Assembly (NCBI GenBank): GCA_037446605.1
Contig: JBBIIE010000093.1
Span: 1 to 12,406 of the forward strand
From: JANXAZ01 sp037446605
Lineage (GTDB): Bacteria > Pseudomonadota > Alphaproteobacteria > Geminicoccales > Geminicoccaceae
Direction of reading: 5' to 3'
Length of the DNA: 12,406 nt
Position numbers and translations under genes: made by a program. The notes beneath the pieces were generated by a model. It had not been told where the DNA came from. It made no database searches and saw only the letters and a list, made by a program, of their open reading frames with translations. Positions 7,455 through 12,406 of the stretch are shown piece after piece. Each line of letters begins with the position of its first letter. The stretch's first letter is position 1.

Positions 7455-8301
7455 AGGCCGGGAACCAGGGGCGCGAGGGCAGGGAGGAGACGATCGGCCC
7501 CGGTACCTGGTCGAACAGCCGCCCGACGATCCGCCCGCCTTCGACCTTGGCCGGCCGGTCGTGCACGGGGAGGAGGTAGCGCGCGTTGGAGAGCAGCTTC
7601 TTGATCGCCGCTTTCTCCTGCCGCTTGGAGGTGCCGTGATTGCCGGTGACCTGCGGCTCCATTTCCTGGGTGATGCGGAAGGGTTCGATGATCTGGTCGT
7701 TGAAGTCGTAGATCACGTCGCCGCAGATCGTCGCCACCCCGTCGGCGGTGTGGACGTGGACGTTCATCGAGCCTTCGGTGTGCGCCCCCGCCGCCTCGCA
7801 ATAGAGACCGGGGAAGATCTCGATCGGGCCGCTGAGCTCGAGGTCGAGGAAGCGCAGCGCGTTCCTGGTGTGCAGCCGATCGACCAGATGCTTGATGTCG
7901 GGTGCCGGGTATTGCGGGTGCATGAGGCCGGAGACCGAATATTCGAGCTCGCGGCGGTTGAGGACGACCGTCGTGTTCATCGGGAAGAGGTCGTCCTTGC
8001 CGGCGTGGTCGATGTGCAGGTGGGTGTGGAAGATGTAGCGGATGTCGCCGAGCTTGAGGCCGTGCCGGGCGAGCTGGTTCTCGATCAGGTTCTCGTGGAA
8101 CTGGAGCCCACGCATGCCGAGGGTCTCCATGATCGCGTTCGAGCGGTATCCCGTGTCCACGAGCACGGGCCAGGGCCCGCCCAGGATCAGGAAGCCGAGG
8201 GTGGGCACCCTCCGCGTCCGGCCGCAGTCGCGGCCGAGCACGAGGAAGCTCGATTCGAGCTCGATGTCGCCATAGTCCAGGATCTTGATCTCGAGCGGCA
8301 C
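7453..8301 (-). CDS. Metallo-beta-lactamase-fold hydrolase, N-acyl homoserine lactonase-like
   Basis: A 282-residue member of the MBL superfamily. The zinc motif HTHLHIDHAG supplies His94, His96, Asp98 and His99; further likely ligands are His174 (GAHTEGS), Asp195 (ICGDVIYDF) and His247 (LLPVHD). Overall it resembles AttM/AiiA-type N-acyl homoserine lactonases, including the C-terminal GNHGTSKRQEKAAIKKLL region. In family terms it opens a lactone (or related ester) ring with two zinc ions. In this operon, next to a gluconolactonase-like domain and an amidohydrolase, a catabolic lactone or ester is at least as likely a substrate as a quorum signal. GTG at 8301 is chosen because GAGGGGAGG lies 7 bases upstream; a TTG at 8319, overlapping the previous stop, would place that site inside the gene. 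The gap to the preceding gene is 14 bases. Confidence 0.88.
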   Translation of the reverse strand: MPLEIKILDYGDIELESSFLVLGRDCGRTRRVPTLGFLILGGPWPVLVDTGYRSNAIMETLGMRGLQFHENLIENQLARHGLKLGDIRYIFHTHLHIDHAGKDDLFPMNTTVVLNRRELEYSVSGLMHPQYPAPDIKHLVDRLHTRNALRFLDLELSGPIEIFPGLYCEAAGAHTEGSMNVHVHTADGVATICGDVIYDFNDQIIEPFRITQEMEPQVTGNHGTSKRQEKAAIKKLLSNARYLLPVHDRPAKVEGGRIVGRLFDQVPGPIVSSLPSRPWFPA

Positions 8302-8308
8302 GGGCTGG

Positions 8309-8317
8309 CCTCCCCTC
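8309..8317 (-). promoter_or_regulatory. Ribosome binding site of the lactonase-like gene
   Basis: GAGGGGAGG on the minus strand, 7 bases before the GTG at 8301. It favours this start over the TTG at 8319, which lies upstream of the site. Confidence 0.6.
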
Positions 8318-9203
8318 AATCCAGTCGGTAGATGCGACGCGCGTTGTCCGAGAGCACGGCGCGGCGGTCAGCGTCCGAAAGCTGCGCGATCCCGGCCCGA
8401 TAGGCGTCGAGCAGGTCGCGATAGCCGCACCAGAGCTTCTCGATCGGGAAGTTCGAGCCGAAGAGACAGCGCTTCGGGCCGAAGAGCTCGAGCGCCGTGG
8501 CGCAGATCCGCCGCACGAGCGCGGGGTCGAGCCGGCGGGTGAAGGTGTTGAGCCCAGAGAGCTTGCAGGCGAGGTTGGGCGCGGCCGCGAGCCGGGAAAG
8601 GGCCGCCTTCCAGCGCGCGAACCCCGCCTCGCTCGGGTCTTCGAGCATGCCCGCGTGGACGAGCACGAAGCCCGTGCCGGGGCAGGCACGCAGGAGGGTC
8701 AAGGCGCTTTCGACCTGGCCCGAAAAGACCTGCAGCTCGAAGACCAGGCCGAGCTCGCCGAGCTTGCGGCAGCTTTCGATCAACCGCGGGTCGGAAGCGA
8801 GGTCGGGCCGGGCGGCGAAGCGGTACGCTTCGACCTCGTGCCAGTGGAGCTGCTGGCGCACGCCGCGCACGGCCGGATGGCGGGCCAGCGCCTCGAGCCG
8901 GCGCGGCGCGTCCTCGGCCAATAGATCGGCGTAGGCCACGATCGCGACCGGGAAGTCCACCCGCGCCGCCTCGCCCGCGACCCAGGCGACCTCGTCCATC
9001 GCCCGATCCGGCGCCCAGTTGGCCTGGACGTAGACCGCCTGCTCCACGCCCGTGCCGGCGAGGTCGGCCAGATATTCCGCGATCGGATAGTCGCGCCGCA
9101 GCGGCTCGTAGGGCCCGAAGATCCGCGGCCGCATGGGGCCCAGGAGCCAGGGCAGGTCGGCCTGCCGCCAGATGTGGAAATGTGCATCGACCATGCCGCT
9201 CAT
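8316..9203 (-). CDS. Amidohydrolase-2 family (TIM-barrel) hydrolase
   Basis: A 295-residue protein of the amidohydrolase-related family PF04909. The N-terminal metal motif VDAHFHIW supplies His8 and His10; His183 (FVLVHAGM) is a further likely active-site residue. The late motif, usually GSDWP in lactonase-type members, reads GSNFP (249-253), so the aspartate is replaced by Asn251. Related proteins open lactones (L-fuconolactonase, 2-pyrone-4,6-dicarboxylate lactonase) or act as decarboxylases; the exact reaction cannot be assigned. It is cytoplasmic by appearance. The ATG at 9203 overlaps the stop of the VWA gene (ATGA), with GGAGG 8 bases upstream; a second ATG three codons in is the alternative. 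Its place between maturation genes of a Mo enzyme and two further hydrolase genes points to a shared catabolic pathway. Confidence 0.88.
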   Translation of the reverse strand: MSGMVDAHFHIWRQADLPWLLGPMRPRIFGPYEPLRRDYPIAEYLADLAGTGVEQAVYVQANWAPDRAMDEVAWVAGEAARVDFPVAIVAYADLLAEDAPRRLEALARHPAVRGVRQQLHWHEVEAYRFAARPDLASDPRLIESCRKLGELGLVFELQVFSGQVESALTLLRACPGTGFVLVHAGMLEDPSEAGFARWKAALSRLAAAPNLACKLSGLNTFTRRLDPALVRRICATALELFGPKRCLFGSNFPIEKLWCGYRDLLDAYRAGIAQLSDADRRAVLSDNARRIYRLD

Positions 9204-10339
9204 GCGGCGAGCCTCCGTGCCGGTTCGATCCGGGCGAGCTCGAGCACGGTGCGGCAGAGCCGCTCGGTCGAGCCACCCGGCAACAAGGCGTCGAGATGGG
9301 GGAGCGCGGCGGAAAGGGCGGCCGTGCGCGGCTCGTAGCCGGGTGTGGCGGCGAGCGGGCTCACCCAGACGAGCCGGTGCGCGAGGCGCGAGAGCCGCTC
9401 GACCGCGCGGACCATGAGCTCGGGATCGCCGCGCTCGAGCCCGTCGGAGAGGATCAGCACGACCGCACCTCGGGCGAAGCCCAGAAGGCGCGGCACGCGC
9501 AGGAAGGCCGCGAGCGCCTCGCCGATCCGGGTGCCGCCGTCCCAGTCGCGCACCGTGCGCGCCGCCCGCTCGAGCGCGCGGTCGACCGAGCGCAACCGGA
9601 GCGCCGGTGTGACGCGGGTGAGCCGGGTCCCGAAGGTCAGGACCTCGAGCCGCTCGGCCACCCGGGCGAGCGCGTGGGCGAAGCGCAGATGGAGCTCGCT
9701 CTGCTCCTTCATCGAGCCCGAGACGTCGATCAAGAGCACGAGCCGGCGCTGGCGGACCCGGCGGCGACGGAAGGCGAGCTCCAGGACCTCGCCCTCGCGC
9801 GTCGCCGCGCGGCGCAGCGAGCGGGCCAGGTCGACCACCGGCCCGCGCTTCGCCCGCACGAGCCCGGCCGCCCGCCGCCGCGGCAGGCGGCGCGGCGCCT
9901 CGCGGCGGAAGCGGTCGAGGGCACGGGCCGGGGCGGCGGGCGCGAAGCGGCGCAGGCCGAGCGCCTCGGCCGGGCTCGCGGCCTCGCCCTTGCTCTCGCC
10001 CACGACCTCGAGGAGGAGTTCCTCTTCGCCGCCCGCCTCCTCCTGGACGCGCAGGGGCTCGGCCTCGCCTTCCTCCCCCGCGGCCGGCACGGTCCGGCCG
10101 CGGCCCTCGAAATGCGCCGCGAAGAGCGCCAGGAACTCCTCGATCCGCTCGCGCGGCGGGGCGAGCGTGGCGACCGCGGCGCGACGGATGTCGGTCAGGT
10201 GCCGTGGGCCCAGGAGCTCCACGGCTTCGAGGAAGGCCACGACCTGCTCGGGCGCGACGGCGAAGCCGTGGGCCCGCAGGAGCTGGGCGAAGCCCAGGAA
10301 CGGCCGGGCGGCGGGCGGGAGCGGCGGCGGCCAGCTCAA
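9200..10339 (-). CDS. coxE-like: VWA domain protein, CoxE-like
   Basis: A 379-residue protein with a C-terminal von Willebrand factor A domain of the CoxE type (PF05762). The metal-ion-dependent adhesion site is complete: DVSGS (Asp205, Ser207, Ser209), Thr270 (DGGTRIGEAL) and Asp299 (LILSDGLERGD). The N-terminal ~80 residues are helical, followed by a strongly acidic stretch (~88-115) and a basic one (~145-168). CoxE pairs with the AAA+ ATPase CoxD in maturation of the Mo/Cu active site of carbon monoxide dehydrogenase, and similar pairs accompany other enzymes of the xanthine oxidase family. The start is the TTG at 10339, which overlaps the stop of the ATPase gene (TTGA) and has GAGGAGG 7 bases upstream. 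The open frame continues further upstream, but only as a shadow of the ATPase gene. Confidence 0.88.
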   Translation of the reverse strand: MSWPPPLPPAARPFLGFAQLLRAHGFAVAPEQVVAFLEAVELLGPRHLTDIRRAAVATLAPPRERIEEFLALFAAHFEGRGRTVPAAGEEGEAEPLRVQEEAGGEEELLLEVVGESKGEAASPAEALGLRRFAPAAPARALDRFRREAPRRLPRRRAAGLVRAKRGPVVDLARSLRRAATREGEVLELAFRRRRVRQRRLVLLIDVSGSMKEQSELHLRFAHALARVAERLEVLTFGTRLTRVTPALRLRSVDRALERAARTVRDWDGGTRIGEALAAFLRVPRLLGFARGAVVLILSDGLERGDPELMVRAVERLSRLAHRLVWVSPLAATPGYEPRTAALSAALPHLDALLPGGSTERLCRTVLELARIEPARRLAA

Positions 10340-11217
10340 GCCCGGGCCTCCTCGAGGATCGAATCGAGCCGGGCGCGGACGTGCGGCAGGTCGTCCTCGT
10401 CCTTGATGACGACGCCGAGCGAACGGCGGAAGGCTTCGGGCCAGGGTGTCCCGCCGGCGATCAGGAGGTCGACCGCCTGCGCCCACTCGACCGCCTCGGC
10501 GATCCCGGGCGGCTTGACGAGCGGCTCCCGGCGCAAGCGGGCGACGGCCCGGGCGACCGCCTTGGCGGTCCGTTCGGCGACCCCCGCCGCGCGCAGCATG
10601 ACGATCCGGGCTTCCTGTTCGGGGCTCGGATAGTCGATCCAGTGGTAGACGCAGCGCCGCCGCAGGGCCTCGTGGAGCTCGCGCGTGCGGTTCGAGGTCA
10701 GGATCACGACCGGCCGCTCGGCGGCTTTGAGCGTGCCGCGCTCGGGGATCGAGATCGAGAAGTCGGAGAGGAATTCCAAGAGGAACGCCTCGAACTCCTG
10801 GTCCGAGCGGTCGACCTCGTCGATCAGGAGGAGGACCTCGTGCGGGGCTTCGAGGGTCTGGAGGAGCGGCCGTTCGATCAGGAACTCGCGCCCCCAGATG
10901 TCGACCGGCTTGTCGCCCGCCTGGCGGAGCGCCAGGAGCTGGCGGGGATAGTTCCACTCGTAGAGCGCGTGCGCGGCGTCGATCCCCTCGTAGCATTGGA
11001 GGCGGACGAGCCGCCGGCCGAGGATGCCGGCGAGCGCCTTGGCGGCCTCGGTCTTGCCGACGCCGGGAGCACCTTCGAGGAGGAGCGGCTTGCCGAGGGC
11101 GAGGGCGAGCCAGGCCGCGGTCGCGAGCTCCGGATCGGCCAGGTAGAAGGCGTCCTCGAGCGCCCGGGCGAGCGCCTCGGGGCTGTTCAGGCCGTAGACG
11201 GTCCGCGTGGCCGGCAC
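10336..11217 (-). CDS. coxD-like: MoxR-family AAA+ ATPase, CoxD-like
   Basis: A 293-residue AAA+ ATPase of the MoxR/CoxD type. Walker A GAPGVGKT lies at 49-56, Walker B LLLIDEVDR at about 129-137, sensor-1 Asn177 in ILTSNRTREL, and an arginine-rich ALRRRC segment follows at ~185-190. CoxD is an ATP-driven chaperone-like factor required to assemble the metal-sulfur centre of CO dehydrogenase, working with the VWA partner CoxE. Here its gene is directly followed by the CoxE-like gene and directly preceded by the Mo-enzyme gene, the same order as coxL-coxD-coxE. The GTG at 11217 is 3 bases after the stop of the preceding gene and lacks a strong Shine-Dalgarno sequence, so expression probably depends on translational coupling. 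Confidence 0.92.
   Translation of the reverse strand: MPATRTVYGLNSPEALARALEDAFYLADPELATAAWLALALGKPLLLEGAPGVGKTEAAKALAGILGRRLVRLQCYEGIDAAHALYEWNYPRQLLALRQAGDKPVDIWGREFLIERPLLQTLEAPHEVLLLIDEVDRSDQEFEAFLLEFLSDFSISIPERGTLKAAERPVVILTSNRTRELHEALRRRCVYHWIDYPSPEQEARIVMLRAAGVAERTAKAVARAVARLRREPLVKPPGIAEAVEWAQAVDLLIAGGTPWPEAFRRSLGVVIKDEDDLPHVRARLDSILEEARA
10347..10353 (-). promoter_or_regulatory. Ribosome binding site for the TTG start of the VWA gene
   Basis: GAGGAGG on the minus strand, 7 bases before the TTG at 10339 and inside the end of the ATPase gene. It supports the unusual TTG start. Confidence 0.6.
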
Positions 11218-11220
11218 GCC

Positions 11221-12225
11221 TCAGCGCCCCGCCTTGGCGTCGAGGGCACGGAGGATCTTCTCGGGCGTGAAGGGCATCTCGGTGATCCGCACGCCGACCG
11301 CATCGAAGATCGCGTTCGCGATCGCCGGAATGGGCGGGGTCGCGCACATCTCGCCGATGCCCTTCGCCCCGTAGGGCCCGTCGAGGGCCGGCCGCTCGAG
11401 GAGCTCGATCTCGACCGGGCACATGTCGCCGGGCCCGGGCATCAGATATTCGTTGAAGTCGGTCGGCCCGTGCGCACGGTCGGGATAATAGGGCTCCGGC
11501 GTCTCGTAGAGCGCGTGGCTGATCCCCATCCAGGCCCCGCCCACGAGCTGCTGCTCGACGAGCTTCACGTTCAAGGCCCGTCCGATCTCGTAGGCCGCCT
11601 TCAAGGAAAGGACGGTCACCTCGCCCGTCTCGTCGTCGACCTCGACCTCGGCCACCATGCAGGCGTGCGCGTAGGTGGTGACCGGGTTCATCTCGCCGGT
11701 CTCGGGGTCGACGTCGGAGGGCGGGACGAGGAACATGCCGCGCCCCGAGATCGACTTGCCGCGCTTGAAGTGCGCGCGCTGGGCGACGTCGCGCACGCTG
11801 ATCGCCCGCGACGGCGCGCCCCTGACCTGGACGTTGCCGCGCCCGTCGAGCTCGAGGTCCTTGGGATCCACCTCGAGCTCCTCCGCCGCGACTTCGAGCA
11901 GGACCTCCTTGGCCTCCTTGGCCGCGGCGATCACCGCGTTGCCGGCCCGGTGCGTGCCGCGCGAGGCGAAGCTCCCCATGCAGTGCGGCCCGGTGTCGGA
12001 ATCGGCCGTGTCGACGTAGACGTCCTCGATCGGCACGCCGAGTGTTTCGGCGGCGAGCTGGCGGGTGACGGACTTCATCCCCTGACCGAGATCGATCGAG
12101 GAGAGGGCGACGACGAACTTGCCGGTCGGCGTGGCGTGCACGAGTGCTTGGCTCGGATCGCCGCCCAGGTTCATCCCGATCGGGTAGTTGACCGAGGCGA
12201 TGCCCCTGCCGCGGTGCTTGGCCAT
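11221..12225 (-). CDS. Molybdopterin-binding large subunit of xanthine oxidase family, C-terminal half as a separate gene
   Basis: A 334-residue protein matching the second molybdenum-cofactor domain (MoCoBD_2) of CoxL/XdhA-type large subunits, which are usually about 750-800 residues. Recognised segments are RGRGIAS at the start, LGQGMKSVTRQLAAE (Gln48 region, cofactor binding), GSFASRGTHRAGNA (84-97), and GPYGAKGIGE with the conserved base-type Glu292. The hammerhead domain and first cofactor domain are missing. A stop in the same frame lies upstream, within 160 bases of the ATG, so this is not a long gene cut by the window. The ATG at 12225 has GGAGG 7 bases upstream. It is therefore either half of a two-gene large subunit, whose N-terminal part lies outside the window, or a derived paralogue. 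The family hydroxylates aldehydes, purines, N-heterocycles or CO; the specificity is not visible here because the loop that carries it is in the missing half. Confidence 0.86.
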   Translation of the reverse strand: MAKHRGRGIASVNYPIGMNLGGDPSQALVHATPTGKFVVALSSIDLGQGMKSVTRQLAAETLGVPIEDVYVDTADSDTGPHCMGSFASRGTHRAGNAVIAAAKEAKEVLLEVAAEELEVDPKDLELDGRGNVQVRGAPSRAISVRDVAQRAHFKRGKSISGRGMFLVPPSDVDPETGEMNPVTTYAHACMVAEVEVDDETGEVTVLSLKAAYEIGRALNVKLVEQQLVGGAWMGISHALYETPEPYYPDRAHGPTDFNEYLMPGPGDMCPVEIELLERPALDGPYGAKGIGEMCATPPIPAIANAIFDAVGVRITEMPFTPEKILRALDAKAGR

Positions 12226-12226
12226 C

Positions 12227-12406
12227 TCACCGCCTCCGACTGCCGAACACGGAAGAGAACCGGATCGCGCCGTGCCCGCTCCCCGCCCGCGGCGGCTCGC
12301 TCGGCGGTTCGCGGCGCTCGGGCTCGGCGGTCGCCGGGGTCGTCGCCGGCTGCCCGCCCGTCCAGGAGGGGGGTGGGGTCATCCCCCGCCGCGGCTCGCC
12401 CGCACC
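12227..12406 (-). CDS. C-terminal end of an unidentified protein, proline-rich
   Basis: A frame open from the window edge to TGA at 12227-12229, ending one base before the ATG of the next gene. Its 59 visible codons use G or C almost exclusively at the third position, as real genes here do. The encoded tail is rich in Pro, Ala, Glu, Thr and Arg and closes with SVFGSRRR; no domain can be recognised. Because the next gene is the C-terminal half of a molybdenum large subunit, this could be another subunit or accessory protein of that enzyme, but nothing in the visible tail shows it. One other frame is also open here, so the call is moderate. Confidence 0.5.
   Translation of the reverse strand, partial: GAGEPRRGMTPPPSWTGGQPATTPATAEPERREPPSEPPRAGSGHGAIRFSSVFGSRRR
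12233..12237 (-). promoter_or_regulatory. Ribosome binding site of the split Mo-subunit gene
   Basis: GGAGG on the minus strand, 7 bases before the ATG at 12225 and within the end of the upstream gene. It shows that the C-terminal half is started independently. Confidence 0.6.

Noticed and set aside
7453..8301. Quorum-quenching role for the MBL-fold lactonase-like protein
   Set aside because: The fold fits, but nothing nearby (LuxI/LuxR genes) supports signalling, and the operon looks catabolic; the specific claim was not made.
9182..10633. A 483-residue plus-strand frame opposite the VWA and ATPase genes
   Set aside because: It is the antisense shadow of genes with intact MIDAS and Walker motifs, and its composition is typical of GC-rich noise.

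Overview
This window is very GC-rich DNA, with C or G at almost every third codon position, and it is almost completely filled by closely packed genes. Starts are often GTG or TTG and are usually preceded by a GGAGG-type ribosome binding site. The gene content (CoxL/CoxD/CoxE-like genes, a CP-ATP-grasp/alpha-E gene next to a transglutaminase gene, HpcH/HpaI and GMC enzymes) suggests a chromosomal segment of a metabolically versatile, probably aerobic bacterium. A high-GC proteobacterium is the most likely source, but the lineage cannot be fixed from this window. There are no rRNA or tRNA genes, insertion sequences, phage genes or CRISPR arrays.

Layout. (1) 1-2209, plus strand: the 3' part of a predicted amidoligase gene (end of a circularly permuted ATP-grasp domain plus a full alpha-E domain), overlapping a transglutaminase-like protease gene. 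(2) 2221-2994, minus strand: an HpcH/HpaI-family aldolase, convergent with the transglutaminase and divergent from the next gene. (3) 3150-5815, plus strand: a GMC-family FAD alcohol dehydrogenase/oxidase followed 5 bases later by a DAO-family FAD oxidoreductase. (4) 5825-12406, minus strand: a single tight transcription unit. It reads, in transcription order, the end of an unidentified proline-rich protein, the C-terminal half of a molybdenum hydroxylase large subunit (CoxL-like) as its own gene, a MoxR/CoxD-like AAA+ ATPase, a CoxE-like VWA protein, an amidohydrolase-2 family hydrolase, a metallo-beta-lactamase-fold lactonase-like enzyme, and a fusion of an SMP-30/gluconolactonase domain with an isochorismatase-like domain.

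How the genes may work together. In the minus-strand unit the CoxD- and CoxE-like proteins are expected to help mature the molybdenum enzyme, as in carbon monoxide dehydrogenase clusters. The downstream genes encode four hydrolase domains, three of them from families that often open lactones. This suggests a route in which a substrate is hydroxylated or oxidised by the Mo enzyme and then opened and cleaved by hydrolases; the substrate is unknown. The plus-strand GMC and DAO genes and the divergent aldolase look like a second small oxidative/catabolic group. The most unusual points are the SMP-30/isochorismatase fusion with serine in place of the usual catalytic cysteine, and the independently started C-terminal half of the Mo subunit. 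All gene-to-gene boundaries are short: three gaps are overlaps of 2-4 bases and most others are under 15 bases. The only sizeable non-coding stretch is the 155-base divergent region at 2995-3149.
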